Shown here piece by piece: positions 31,789 through 40,858 of a stretch of 64,000 bases of DNA; within the stretch, counting starts at the first letter, position 1; the number at the start of each line of letters is the position of its first letter. The notes beneath the pieces are model-generated. The model worked only from the letters and a program-made list of their open reading frames with translations, searched no databases and was not told the origin of the DNA. Position numbers and translations under genes: made by a program. The stretch is from JANQQZ01 sp039187315 (GTDB lineage Bacteria; Planctomycetota; Phycisphaerae; Phycisphaerales; UBA1924). The DNA is taken from positions 32,042 to 96,041 of the forward strand of contig JBCCZQ010000002.1 in the NCBI GenBank assembly GCA_039187315.1, written 5' to 3'.

Positions 31789-32694
31789 TCAATTTGGAGG
31801 ATCCGCCGGGGTGATCTCCGCAGGTGTCGCCCCGGATGCCAACGCGGCCGCTTCCACCGCATTGCTCAGGAGCGTGGCAACCGTGACCGGCCCAACCCCG
31901 CCCGGCACCGGCGAGATCCAGCCGGCTGATTCTCGGACCTTCTCGAAGTCCACGTCGCCGCAGGTCATCCGGGAGCCATCGGGCTGTTCGATCCGGTTGA
32001 CGCCTACATCGATGACAACGGCTCCCTCTCGGACCAGCTCCGGACCGACCAGCCTCGGCACGCCGGCAGCCGCGATCAGCACATCCGCCCGCGTGGCCAG
32101 TGACCCCAGTTCAGGTGTGTGGACGTTGCAGGAGATCACCGTGGCTTCAGCGCGCATCAAAAGGACCGCCAGCGGCTTGCCGACAACGTTGCCGGCCCCG
32201 ACGACCACAGCCGTTTTCCCGCGAAGCCGCACGCCCGTTTCTTCGATGAGGCGCATCGCCGCAAGCGCGGTACACGGCACGAGGCTCGAGCGTCCGTAGA
32301 CGATGTTGCCGATGTTCGACGGGTTGACGCCCTCGATGTCCTTCTCAGGGGCGATCCGCCGCTGGAGCTCGTAAGCATCGACGCCCTCGGGTACGGGCAG
32401 ATGGAGCATGATGCCGGTGACGTCGGCGTCGTTGTTGAGACTGGCGATCGTGCCCGCGATGTCGCCGGCGCTGGCGTCCGACGGCAGCGCGTGGAGGCGG
32501 AACCGGATGCCGACCTGCTCGCACTGCTTTTGCTGGTTCTGGGCGTAGAGACGAGCCGGGGAGTCCTCGTCGCCGGTCAGCACCGCGTCCAGTGTGACGG
32601 GTACGCCCGCCCTGCCCATGGAGGCGACGCGTTCGCGCAGCTCCCCCCGCATGGTTCGGGCGATCTCGCTACCATCGAGCACGCGTGCCGGCAT
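31789..32694 (-). CDS. folD: Bifunctional methylenetetrahydrofolate dehydrogenase/cyclohydrolase
   Basis: FolD interconverts 5,10-methylene-THF and 10-formyl-THF in one-carbon metabolism. The 301-aa product has the signatures YAQNQQKQCEQVGI (the active-site region, with the usual YxxxK motif read here as YAQNQQK), MLHLPVPEGVD and the Rossmann part VVVGAGNVVGKPLAVLLM, then GSLATRADVLIAAAGVP. The family usually reads GRSxxVGxP; here the loop is GAGNVVGKP, a mild variant. The final PVPGGVGPVTVATLL block is conserved. The ATG at 32694 has no Shine-Dalgarno sequence but has TAGGAT 6 nt before it. It is divergent from ligA. Confidence 0.95.
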   Translation of the reverse strand: MPARVLDGSEIARTMRGELRERVASMGRAGVPVTLDAVLTGDEDSPARLYAQNQQKQCEQVGIRFRLHALPSDASAGDIAGTIASLNNDADVTGIMLHLPVPEGVDAYELQRRIAPEKDIEGVNPSNIGNIVYGRSSLVPCTALAAMRLIEETGVRLRGKTAVVVGAGNVVGKPLAVLLMRAEATVISCNVHTPELGSLATRADVLIAAAGVPRLVGPELVREGAVVIDVGVNRIEQPDGSRMTCGDVDFEKVRESAGWISPVPGGVGPVTVATLLSNAVEAAALASGATPAEITPADPPN

Positions 32695-32700
32695 CGCCGG

Positions 32701-32706
32701 ATCCTA
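32701..32706 (-). promoter_or_regulatory. -10 box (TAGGAT) placed for leaderless folD
   Basis: On the minus strand TAGGAT ends exactly 6 nt before the folD ATG, with no Shine-Dalgarno sequence between. Confidence 0.45.
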
Positions 32707-32760
32707 CCCGCCGCGAAGCGTCCGCTGCCGACGAGCAGGCCCGGACGGAGCACCCGCCGA

Positions 32761-34902
32761 GTGACCGCCACCCCCTCCGACCGAGCCGCGACGCTCCGCC
32801 AGAGGCTGCACCAGGCCAACCGCGCGTACTACGTGGACGCCGCTCCGGTGATGTCCGACGCGGAATACGACAAGCTGCTCGCGGAGCTCGCCTCGATCGA
32901 GGCAGCGCACCCTGAACTCCAGGATCCGAACAGCCCCACCGCCCGTGTTGGAGGCCAGCCGCTCGATGCCTTCGAGTCGTATCCGCACACCGTCCCGATG
33001 CTCTCGATCGACAACAGCTACGACCGCGAGGATATTGAGCAGTGGTTTGACCGTATGACGCGGACGCTCGGCCGGGCACCCCAGATGGTCTGCGACCCCA
33101 AGATCGACGGGGTCGCGGTCTCGCTGCGCTACGAAAACGGCGCGCTCACCCGGGCGCTGACCCGCGGTGACGGCGTCCGAGGTGACGATGTCGTCGGCGC
33201 TATCCGCACGATCCGTGCGCTGCCGCTGGTGCTCGAAGACGCTCCGGATGTCTTGGAGGTCCGCGGCGAGGTCTACATCCCCAACTCACGATTCGAGGCG
33301 ATCAACCGCGAGCGCGAGGAAGCCGGCGATGACCCGTTCATGAACCCGCGGAACGCGTGCGCGGGCACCCTCAAGAGCCAGGACCCCGCTGTTGCGGCAG
33401 GACGCGGGCTCGGATTCCGAGCGCACGGTCGCGGCGAACTGTCAGACCCGGGCTACGCAGAGTCACACTCGGCGTTCATCGCACAGATCGGCGAACTCGG
33501 CTTCCCGGTGCCGGACCGGAGCTGGCCGTGCAGGAACGTGGAAGACATCGAGCGCGCGATCGAATCGCTGCGCAAGCTCCGCCACGAGCTCGACTATCTG
33601 ATCGACGGCCTGGTCGTCAGGCTCGACCGCTTCGACGATCAGTCGAGAGCCGGCGTGACCAGCAAGAGCCCCCGCTGGCTGATCGCGTACAAGTACCCCG
33701 CCGAGCGGGCGCGCACCAGGCTGCTTGCCGTTGAAGCCCAGGTCGGCAAGACCGGCAAGATCACGCCCCGCGCGGTCATGGAACCCGTCACGCTTGCCGG
33801 CACCGTCGTCCGCCATGCGACGCTTCACAACTACGGCATGGTCCGCCAGAAGGATCTGCGGATCGGCGACACCGTCGAGATCGAGAAAGCGGGCGAGATC
33901 ATCCCGTACGTGCGTGAAGCCGTCGCCGAGCTGCGTCCGAAAGGTGCCCGCCGCGTCCAGATCCCCGAGGTCTGCCCGATCTGCGGGGGTCCAGTTGAAG
34001 TCGAGCCCGCTGAAGCGGTCGACAACCCGCTGCTGGAGACTGCCCGGCGCTGCATCAACCCCGCGTGCCCGGCGCAGCTGCGGGAGAAGCTCGTCTGGTT
34101 TGCTGGCCGGAAGCAGATGGACATCGACGGGCTCGGTGAATCGACGATCGACCAGATCCTCGCCTCGGGGTCGATCCCGCTGGCATCGTTCGCGGACATC
34201 TACCGGCTCAGCGCGCACCGCGACGCGCTGCTCGAGCTCGAACGCATGGGCGAGAAGAAACTGGAAAACCTGTTCACGGGGATCGAGAGTTCCAAGCAGC
34301 GCGGGCTGGGGCGCCTGCTGGGCAGCCTGGGGATCAGGCACGTTGGCCACGCGACCGGCAAGCAGCTGGCGATGCTTGTGGCCGACTACGACGCGCTGCT
34401 AGCGTTCGAAGAGCCGATGCTCCGACCCAAGAGCATCACACGCAAAGAAGAAGTTGCGAAGCTCGGCCTGGACCCTGATCCAACTGTGCGGCCGGAGACA
34501 GGACTCGGTAAGGAGACCGCCCCGGTTGTGCACGCGTTCCTGCACTCGGACGCGGGCCGAGCCGTCTTCGAAGACCTCCGCAGCGTTGGCGTCGACCTGA
34601 CCAGCCGTGATCATCGCGAGCCGGATGCAGACGCACGCCCGCTCGATGGCCTGCGTTTTGTCCTGACCGGGACGCTCGAATCGATGACCCGGGATGAGGC
34701 ACGGGAGCGGCTCGAAGCCCTCGGCGCTGCTGTCAGCGGCTCGGTGAGCGCCAAAACCGATGCCGTCATCGCCGGTCCAGGCGCCGGGTCCAAGCTCGAC
34801 AAGGCCAACAAGCTGGGTGTCCGGGTGTTCGACGAGCCTGCCCTGCTCTCACTCCTGGAAGAGCCCGATCCGTCAGCGCACGGCCTGATCGGCGGCGGGT
34901 AG
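32761..34902 (+). CDS. ligA: NAD-dependent DNA ligase
   Basis: LigA seals nicks in DNA using NAD+ during replication and repair. The 713-aa product has the Ia domain (RRAYYVDAAPVMSDAEYDKLL-like), the adenylation active site CDPKIDGVAV (Lys near 114), the OB-fold, the four-Cys zinc finger (CPICGG ... CINPACP, about 405-440), HhH motifs (for example LLGSLGIRHVG) and a C-terminal BRCT domain (LDGLRFVLTGTLESM). The GTG at 32761 is chosen because the conserved N-terminus starts within 20 codons and a CGGAG lies upstream; the longer open frame overlaps folD in antisense and is not coding. The gene is divergent from folD by 66 nt. Confidence 0.96.
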   Translation: MTATPSDRAATLRQRLHQANRAYYVDAAPVMSDAEYDKLLAELASIEAAHPELQDPNSPTARVGGQPLDAFESYPHTVPMLSIDNSYDREDIEQWFDRMTRTLGRAPQMVCDPKIDGVAVSLRYENGALTRALTRGDGVRGDDVVGAIRTIRALPLVLEDAPDVLEVRGEVYIPNSRFEAINREREEAGDDPFMNPRNACAGTLKSQDPAVAAGRGLGFRAHGRGELSDPGYAESHSAFIAQIGELGFPVPDRSWPCRNVEDIERAIESLRKLRHELDYLIDGLVVRLDRFDDQSRAGVTSKSPRWLIAYKYPAERARTRLLAVEAQVGKTGKITPRAVMEPVTLAGTVVRHATLHNYGMVRQKDLRIGDTVEIEKAGEIIPYVREAVAELRPKGARRVQIPEVCPICGGPVEVEPAEAVDNPLLETARRCINPACPAQLREKLVWFAGRKQMDIDGLGESTIDQILASGSIPLASFADIYRLSAHRDALLELERMGEKKLENLFTGIESSKQRGLGRLLGSLGIRHVGHATGKQLAMLVADYDALLAFEEPMLRPKSITRKEEVAKLGLDPDPTVRPETGLGKETAPVVHAFLHSDAGRAVFEDLRSVGVDLTSRDHREPDADARPLDGLRFVLTGTLESMTRDEARERLEALGAAVSGSVSAKTDAVIAGPGAGSKLDKANKLGVRVFDEPALLSLLEEPDPSAHGLIGGG

Positions 34903-34905
34903 ACT
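34900..34905 (+). promoter_or_regulatory. -10 box (TAGACT) placed for a leaderless CYTH gene
   Basis: TAGACT includes the last bases of the ligA stop codon and ends 6 nt before the ATG at 34912. No Shine-Dalgarno sequence is present. Confidence 0.45.
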
Positions 34906-34911
34906 CGCCGG

Positions 34912-35460
34912 ATGCACGTGGTGGAGTTCAAAGCCGAGTTGCGGGATGCCGACCTGGCGCACCGGCTGTGCGACCATATCGGCGCGACAGCCGCGGGCGT
35001 CGACCGCCACGAGGACACCGCCTTTCGAATCCCTTCCGGCAGGCTGCTGCGTCGGGTCGCCACGCCGATCGATGCCGGCGGCGATGAGGAACCGATCACA
35101 GAATACATCTTTTACGACCGGCCGGACATCGTGCGTCCGCGGCTGTGCCACGCGATGGTCTACAACGAGGCCTCGGCCCGCACCCGGTTCGGCACCTCGG
35201 ACCTGCCGGCCCGAGCGACGCTCCGGAAGCAGCGTTCGATCTACCTCACCGGACCGATCCGTATCCACCTCGACGATGTTGAGAGCCTGGGCCGTTTCAT
35301 CGAGTTCGTCACGGTGGTCAGCCGAGCCCACCCCGTGCGCCGGTGCCACGAGCTGGTGGCGGATCTGCGTGGCACGTTCGATGCGTGCCTGGGCGAGGCG
35401 ATCGCTTTGAGCTATGCGGACCTGCTTATCCCGCACACCGGCGACGCCACGATCGCATAA
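34912..35460 (+). CDS. CYTH-domain protein (class IV adenylate cyclase-like)
   Basis: This 182-aa cytoplasmic protein resembles CyaB-type CYTH proteins: it opens with VEFKAELRD (the EIKAR-like motif), then DTAFRIPSGRLLRR, YIFYDRPD, ARTRFGTSD and a basic strand RKQRSIYL. The fold is a tunnel of charged residues that binds triphosphates with divalent metal. Members include class IV adenylate cyclases and thiamine- or inorganic triphosphatases, so the real substrate is not known. It directly follows ligA and its putative -10 box overlaps the ligA stop. Confidence 0.7.
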   Translation: MHVVEFKAELRDADLAHRLCDHIGATAAGVDRHEDTAFRIPSGRLLRRVATPIDAGGDEEPITEYIFYDRPDIVRPRLCHAMVYNEASARTRFGTSDLPARATLRKQRSIYLTGPIRIHLDDVESLGRFIEFVTVVSRAHPVRRCHELVADLRGTFDACLGEAIALSYADLLIPHTGDATIA

Positions 35461-35514
35461 ACAACGAATCGGCGTCGATCCGGCTTCGGTATTGCTGATC
35501 CCGGCCCGGGCTGT

Positions 35515-35520
35515 CATGAT
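35515..35520 (+). promoter_or_regulatory. -10-like box (CATGAT) placed for a leaderless DUF1028 gene
   Basis: CATGAT matches TATAAT at four of six positions and ends 6 nt before the ATG at 35527. There is no Shine-Dalgarno sequence. Confidence 0.3.
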
Positions 35521-35526
35521 CGTGTG

Positions 35527-37854
35527 ATGAACAAGCCCGTCTGCCGTCTCATGCTCGCAGCGATCGCCGCGTTGCTCGTCCCGATCGGCCGTGCATCCGC
35601 GACATGGTCCATCCTTCTGGTCGATCTCAAGACGGGCGAGATCGCGGTGGGTTCGGCGACCTGCCTGACCCGCTTCGATCTCCAGCAGAACACACCAGTG
35701 CTGATCCCCGGGCTCGGCGCCGCCACCGCGCAGTCGTTTGTGGATGTCAACGGCTTCAACCGGACGCTCATCCGGGACTCGCTGCTCGACGGGCTCTTGC
35801 CGTCGTCGATCGTCGATGCGTTGGCCTCGTTTGATCCCGGGCATGAGACACGGCAGTACGGGATCGTGCGTGTGGGTGCTGAAGCCGCAACGTTCACGGG
35901 TCTAGAGGCAGGCGCGTGGGCCGGTGGCCTCACAGGCGTGCTCGTTGGCGCCGGGCCGTCCGGAGGCGATATCGCCTACGCGATCCAGGGGAACGTGCTG
36001 ACCGGCGAGCCTGTGGTGACCGGTGCTCTGCAGGCGATCGCGGACGATCAAGGCGATCTCCCCGAGAAGCTGATGGCGGGCATGGTCGCAGCCAGGCTGC
36101 TCGGCGGTGACGGCCGATGCTCGTGCACCGGTCGGGACCCAACGGGGTGCGGCCCGGTCGTCAGCAACCCTGAGAAGAGCGCGGACATCGCGTACATGCT
36201 CGTCGCTCGGGCCGGTGACACCGAGGGCTGCGCACCGTCCTACCGGCTACCGAGCGATCTGCTCGTCGTCGAGATGCTCCGTGATCCCCTCGGGACTCTG
36301 TTCGTCGTCGGCCGGTCAGTCGAACCGAGCCTCGAAGTCTTCGAGCGTGTCGATCGTGGCGCGGGCGGCCGGCTGATCGCCAGGCCACCGGTTGATGTCC
36401 CAGAACCGATCGGCCAGATTGCACCGGGCGACGTCACCGGCGACGGGCTCTCCGATCTTGTCGTGGCGGGCGCTGACGGCACGGGCATCTGGCTGCTTGC
36501 TCGGGCCCAGGACGGCTCGTTTGAGGAACCATCTCTTGTCGATGGCGCGGCCGCCGCAGGCGCCATGCTGATCCTCCCTGCCGACGGCCTCTCACCGGCA
36601 CGACTGGCGGTGGCGGCCACGGCGAACGACGAAGTACGGATCTACGAAGCCGCTGACGGCTCGCTGGAACTCGCCGATGCGCTCGACGTCGCTTCCCCGC
36701 GGCTGCTGGGCGCAGCGGAGATGCTGGAAACGCCTGGGCAGGAGTTGGTCGTTGTCTCGGGCGATCCTGCCACACTGGTGATCTTCTCGCGCGACGGTGA
36801 TGGCGTCTACGGCCAAGCTCGCTTGATCGCCACGAACCGGACATCGCCTTCCGGCCTTGCCGCGATCGACATCGACAAAGACGGTTTCGACGAGGTCGTC
36901 CTTTCAAGGAACTCCGATCGAACCGTTGCGATCTTTGCTGACGACGGTCCGTACATGTTCCAGCCGACGCTCTCGCTGCCGACCTCAGTGCGCGACTTGC
37001 GGGTCGTCACAGATGACAAGGGTGAACAAGCGTTGCTGCTGGCGACGCTGTCATCGATCGAGTACCTCGAGCCCGGCTTCGCGTTTATCCCTCTGCTGTT
37101 GCAGGGCACGCCGACGCCGCTCGACTTCGCTGGCACCGCCCTTTTCCCTGTTTCAGACGGCCTGTTCCCCGATCTTGCCGTCTTCGGCGGGAGCCAGCGA
37201 CTGCTCCGGCTTCTGGTTCCACGCGGCGATACATACCCGCTGACGTCGGGCTGCGGCGACGGCGAGTTCTTCCTTGAGTTCAACGTCGCGTTTGCGGAGC
37301 GGTCCGATCCCGACCCTGTCGATCAGCTTCTGGCACGCTTCGACGAGTGGTCCGCGGAGCGCGTAGGTCGACCAGATGCCGTCGTCTCATCCGCTGTGCT
37401 CAGCAAGGACGTGATCGAGGCGAGCGAAGGCTGCCGAACCGATCTGACAGTCGTGATCCGCGACCGCAACGGATTGGAGCTCGATACGGCCTCGATCGAT
37501 GTGGCCTTGACCGAGAGCAGCCAGATGACCGTGACCCTCGACCCGGCGCAGCGTATCGGGCCCGGCTCGTTCCGCATCGGCGTCCGCAGCAACGGCGGCG
37601 TCGGCACCAGCCGACTGGTCGTGCGCGTCGCCGATGAGGACGGAGCGACCGTAACCCTCATGCCACCCGCTGAGATCCGGACCCGGTTCGGAGCCGATCT
37701 CGACGGCGACGGCGAGAGGACCCCCGCCGATTTCGATATCTGGCTTGCTGCGTTCGCGGTTGATGATCCGGCGGCGGATCAGAACGCCGACGGCCGAGTG
37801 GACTCGTCGGACTACTTCGCATTCATCGTGAATTACTTCGGCGGATGCAGCTAA
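35527..37854 (+). CDS. Secreted DUF1028 protein with VCBS/FG-GAP-like repeats and a C-terminal dockerin-like end
   Basis: The product is 775 aa with a signal peptide (MNKPVCRLMLAAIAALLVPIGRASA). Residues about 26-250 match DUF1028, an Ntn-hydrolase-like family (TWSILLVDLKTGEIAVGSATC, GIVRVGAEAATFTG, IAYAIQGNVLTG, MVAARLLGGDGRCSCTG). The middle (about 270-570) consists of FG-GAP/VCBS-like blade repeats with calcium-style loops: GDVTGDGLSDLVVAGADGTGIW, DIDKDGFDEVVLSRN, FPDLAVFGGS. An Ig-like region follows, and the end (DLDGDGERTPADFDIWLAAF, DQNADGRVDSSDYFAFIVNYFGGCS) is a divergent GC-type dockerin. It is probably a cell-surface hydrolase or binding protein. DUF1028 substrates are not established. 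The -1 ATG pair makes the exact start uncertain by one codon. Confidence 0.75.
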   Translation: MNKPVCRLMLAAIAALLVPIGRASATWSILLVDLKTGEIAVGSATCLTRFDLQQNTPVLIPGLGAATAQSFVDVNGFNRTLIRDSLLDGLLPSSIVDALASFDPGHETRQYGIVRVGAEAATFTGLEAGAWAGGLTGVLVGAGPSGGDIAYAIQGNVLTGEPVVTGALQAIADDQGDLPEKLMAGMVAARLLGGDGRCSCTGRDPTGCGPVVSNPEKSADIAYMLVARAGDTEGCAPSYRLPSDLLVVEMLRDPLGTLFVVGRSVEPSLEVFERVDRGAGGRLIARPPVDVPEPIGQIAPGDVTGDGLSDLVVAGADGTGIWLLARAQDGSFEEPSLVDGAAAAGAMLILPADGLSPARLAVAATANDEVRIYEAADGSLELADALDVASPRLLGAAEMLETPGQELVVVSGDPATLVIFSRDGDGVYGQARLIATNRTSPSGLAAIDIDKDGFDEVVLSRNSDRTVAIFADDGPYMFQPTLSLPTSVRDLRVVTDDKGEQALLLATLSSIEYLEPGFAFIPLLLQGTPTPLDFAGTALFPVSDGLFPDLAVFGGSQRLLRLLVPRGDTYPLTSGCGDGEFFLEFNVAFAERSDPDPVDQLLARFDEWSAERVGRPDAVVSSAVLSKDVIEASEGCRTDLTVVIRDRNGLELDTASIDVALTESSQMTVTLDPAQRIGPGSFRIGVRSNGGVGTSRLVVRVADEDGATVTLMPPAEIRTRFGADLDGDGERTPADFDIWLAAFAVDDPAADQNADGRVDSSDYFAFIVNYFGGCS

Positions 37855-37863
37855 GGCTCCGGT

Positions 37864-39246
37864 TTACGGACGCTCGCCGGCGCGTCGCTCGGGATCGCTC
37901 GCGGTCACGGATGGCGATGTGACATCGAACGCCAGCGTCTGGGTGACGGCCGCGGGTGTCTCCGGTACGAGGTTCCATCCCCACAGCGATGGCATCGGCT
38001 CGCGGCGACGGTTGCGTACCTGGATCGACCCGCCGTAAGACGTCGCCGCGAGGTTGTGCGGGTGCAGATGGTATCCGACGGGCACGATATCCACGAGCTG
38101 CTCGCTTGTGCCGAACCCTTCCCACGGCTGGTCAAAAGGACGGCGGCCGACGTTGTTGGCGCGCATGTACAGGATGTCGACCGGGACCCAGGTCAGAGCC
38201 ATCGCCGGATTGGGCTGCTGCTCGTCGTAGAGGGCGAACTCGACCCACGCGTAGGGGCCGGTCTCCGCCTTGTCGGACCGACGGAACGCCTCGGTCGCCC
38301 GGTTGGCCGCATCCGCCGAGTAGCCGATGACGACCCGTGCCGGCAGCCCGGCCTCGCGATAACACGCGGCGAGCAGGAGCGGCAGATCCAACGGCGAGCC
38401 CCGGCCGCGCTGGGACGCGGGGCCGGCGCCGGTGACGTTGAATGCCTGGATCGCCCCGACCGACTGGCCCGACACACGGGGCGTACCCGGCCTGGCATCG
38501 GGGACCACGATCTGACCGCTCGGGCGGAAGGTCTTGGCGAGTTCGCCCGCGATCCACTTTGCGGTGACCACGGGCGGCTGCGACCTGGGATCCCCCCCGG
38601 TCAGTCGGCGGACCGTCTCGGCCACCTTGCTGTCCCGGTACGGGCCATCGAACCCCCCGTCGAGGAACATCACCGGCTCGAACGCGCTCGCTGCCTCACG
38701 CGGCCAGTCGCCTTGCGGCCAGGGCACCTCCCGCGCTGCGGCCTCGTCGAAGACGGTCTGAAAGGTCTCGGCCCTGACGGAGAAGCGGAGCACACTCTTG
38801 GCGGTGACGTTTTCGATCGGGCCGAAGCTGGCCTGCGTATACGCCCCGCCCGAGTGCAGCGGGTGCCCGCTCGTGTCGCGTTCGAACACCGATACCGACA
38901 CGGGCACCTCGGATCCATCGAAGCGGATCTCCGTCGTCGCGGACCGACGGTCGACGTCGTAGCTCCCGGCGCTTCCTGCGAGCGGCCAGAAGACCGTGCC
39001 TTGCTCGATATCGAATCGCTGCGAGGTCTTGATGTCGCTGGTCTGGGGGTCATTGAGCGAGGCGGAGCGGTCGGCGTTCGCTGTCGGGATCGATGAGAGG
39101 GAGACGGTGGCTTGCAGCACCCAGCGCTTGGACTCGCCGCGCGTGATGTAGGGGCTCTCAGGCTGTGCGTTCGCTGACATCGGCAGCAGCGCGGCGAGCG
39201 CAGCCAAGAGCAGCGGACCCCGTCGCTCGGCGGACAGACTCGGCAT
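37864..39246 (-). CDS. Secreted transglutaminase-like protein lacking catalytic residues
   Basis: AGGAGGTGATCC before the ATG is the clearest Shine-Dalgarno sequence in the window; a signal peptide follows (PLLLAALAALLPMSANAQ), and the product is 460 aa. The C-terminal half resembles the transglutaminase-like core: GSPLDLPLLLAACYREAGLPARVVIGYS (about 283-310), PYAWVEFAL (331-339) and WVPVDILYM (353-361). In active members these positions read GxC...GIPAR, HAWVE and WVPVDP. Here the Cys is replaced (Ser284/Pro285), the His is Tyr332, and only the Asp (357) remains. It is likely a pseudoenzyme that binds rather than cleaves or crosslinks. It converges on the DUF1028 gene with 9 nt between stops. 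Confidence 0.65.
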   Translation of the reverse strand: MPSLSAERRGPLLLAALAALLPMSANAQPESPYITRGESKRWVLQATVSLSSIPTANADRSASLNDPQTSDIKTSQRFDIEQGTVFWPLAGSAGSYDVDRRSATTEIRFDGSEVPVSVSVFERDTSGHPLHSGGAYTQASFGPIENVTAKSVLRFSVRAETFQTVFDEAAAREVPWPQGDWPREAASAFEPVMFLDGGFDGPYRDSKVAETVRRLTGGDPRSQPPVVTAKWIAGELAKTFRPSGQIVVPDARPGTPRVSGQSVGAIQAFNVTGAGPASQRGRGSPLDLPLLLAACYREAGLPARVVIGYSADAANRATEAFRRSDKAETGPYAWVEFALYDEQQPNPAMALTWVPVDILYMRANNVGRRPFDQPWEGFGTSEQLVDIVPVGYHLHPHNLAATSYGGSIQVRNRRREPMPSLWGWNLVPETPAAVTQTLAFDVTSPSVTASDPERRAGERP

Positions 39247-39289
39247 GGATCACCTCCTCGGGTGCGGCCCGGCCGGGCCGGGTTCTTCC

Positions 39290-39295
39290 TAGAGT
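39290..39295 (+). promoter_or_regulatory. -10 box (TAGAGT) of fumC
   Basis: TAGAGT lies 29 nt before the fumC ATG, which has an AGGAG Shine-Dalgarno sequence, so this mRNA would have a normal leader of about 23 nt. No -35 box is clear. Confidence 0.3.
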
Positions 39296-39324
39296 GCCGC
39301 AACCTCTACCAACAGGAGCAGGCT

Positions 39325-40782
39325 ATGTCGGCAACCAGAACGGAAAAGGACTCGATGGGAGAGATGCAGGTGCCGGCCGCGGCTTTGTACGGCGCCAGCA
39401 CCCAGCGGGCGGTGCTCAACTTCCCGATCTCGGGCCGACGCGTGCCCGATGCGATCGTTCGGGCGTACGCGGTCCTCAAGTCCGCATGCGCTTCGACGAA
39501 CAACGATCTTGACAGGCTCGATGACCGGCGGGCGAACGATATCGTCGCCGCGTGCGGGCAGATTGCATCGGGGCTGACCGATCACGGCGGGCTGGCAGCG
39601 CACTTTCCCGTTGATATCTTCCAGACCGGCTCGGGCACCAGCACGAATATGAACGTCAACGAGGTTGTCGCGAACCTGGCATGCCTCGCGCACGGCGAAG
39701 CGATCGGGCGTTCGAAGGATCCCGCCTGGTATCGGGACGAGGCCGACGGAGGCTCGGGGGGCGTGCACCCGAACGATCATGTCAACATGGGCCAGTCGTC
39801 GAACGATACGTTTCCGACGGCGATGCATATCGCCGCGGCCCGCGCGATCGCGGGCACGCTCCGCCCCGCGGTCATCAATCTGGCCGAGCAGTTCGAGGCG
39901 AAGGCGGCTTCCTGGGATGATGTGGTCAAGATCGGGCGGACGCACCTCCAGGACGCGACGCCGATCCGCCTGAGCCAGGTCATCGGCGGCTACGCGGCCC
40001 AGCTGCGCCAGTCCGACGCTCGGCTGTCCAGAGCACTCGAGACGCTCTCGGAGCTGCCGATCGGTGGAACGGCTGTCGGGACGGGCATCAACACGCATCC
40101 TGAGTTTGGACGCCGAGTGTCCCATCGGGTTGCGGATGAGACGGGGATTCCGTTCCGAGAGGCCTCGAATCACTGCGAGGCCCAGCACGCCAAAGACGCG
40201 TATGTCGAGACATCGGGACACCTGCGTACGCTCGCGGTCAGCCTGAGCAAGATCGCCAACGACATCCGCTGGCTCGGCTCCGGTCCCCGCTGCGGGCTTG
40301 GCGAGCTGGTGCTGCCTGCGGTGCAACCGGGATCCTCGATCATGCCGGGCAAGGTCAACCCGGTGATGTGCGAGGCGGTGATCATGGTCGCCTGCCAGGT
40401 CGTCGGCAACGATGCGGCGGTCACGATGGGTGGGGCCGGAGGCGTGGGCTCGGTCCTCGAGCTCAACGTGGCGATGCCGATGATGGCAGCGAACCTGCTT
40501 GACTCTGTCGGCCTGCTGACCAACGCATGCGATGTCTTCCGGACGCGTCTCGTCGAGGGGCTCGAACCCGACCGAGAGCGGTGCGCGGGGCTGATCGAGG
40601 GCTCGCTGGCCATGTGCACGTCGCTGGTGCCAGCGATCGGCTACGACGCTTCGGCGAAGCTGGCGGGCGACGCGTTCGCCTCCGGTAAGACGATCCGAGA
40701 ACTGGCCATGGAACAAGGCATGCTCGGACCCGAACAGCTCTCGGACCTTCTCGATCCTCGGAGCATGACCGAGCCGCACTGA
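39325..40782 (+). CDS. fumC: Class II fumarate hydratase
   Basis: FumC interconverts fumarate and L-malate in the TCA cycle. The 485-aa product has the superfamily signature PGSSIMPGKVNP (about residue 333), the SGTSTNMNVNEV substrate-binding block, GRTHLQDATPIRLSQ, and GTGINTHPEFG. AGGAG lies 7 nt before the ATG at 39325. The gene is divergent from the transglutaminase-like gene. Aspartate ammonia-lyase is the main alternative in this superfamily, but the length and the N-terminal MGEMQVPAAALYGASTQRAVLNFPIS fit fumarase. Confidence 0.93.
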   Translation: MSATRTEKDSMGEMQVPAAALYGASTQRAVLNFPISGRRVPDAIVRAYAVLKSACASTNNDLDRLDDRRANDIVAACGQIASGLTDHGGLAAHFPVDIFQTGSGTSTNMNVNEVVANLACLAHGEAIGRSKDPAWYRDEADGGSGGVHPNDHVNMGQSSNDTFPTAMHIAAARAIAGTLRPAVINLAEQFEAKAASWDDVVKIGRTHLQDATPIRLSQVIGGYAAQLRQSDARLSRALETLSELPIGGTAVGTGINTHPEFGRRVSHRVADETGIPFREASNHCEAQHAKDAYVETSGHLRTLAVSLSKIANDIRWLGSGPRCGLGELVLPAVQPGSSIMPGKVNPVMCEAVIMVACQVVGNDAAVTMGGAGGVGSVLELNVAMPMMAANLLDSVGLLTNACDVFRTRLVEGLEPDRERCAGLIEGSLAMCTSLVPAIGYDASAKLAGDAFASGKTIRELAMEQGMLGPEQLSDLLDPRSMTEPH

Positions 40783-40813
40783 TGCCTGCATCCGGGTTTT
40801 TTGCGGTTCCTGG

Positions 40814-40823
40814 AACAGCTGTT
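40814..40823. promoter_or_regulatory. 10-bp palindrome AACAGCTGTT
   Basis: A perfect palindrome sits just upstream of a TAAACT box (40830-40835) and 36 nt before the ATG at 40859. It may be an operator for the small exported protein gene. Weak call. Confidence 0.25.
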
Positions 40824-40858
40824 GTCATGTAAACTGTTGTACAGACTGAGGTCATGTC

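Noticed and set aside
39289..40791. 500-aa minus-strand ORF opposite fumC
   Set aside because: It mirrors the fumC frame and has the His/Arg-rich composition of an antisense shadow.
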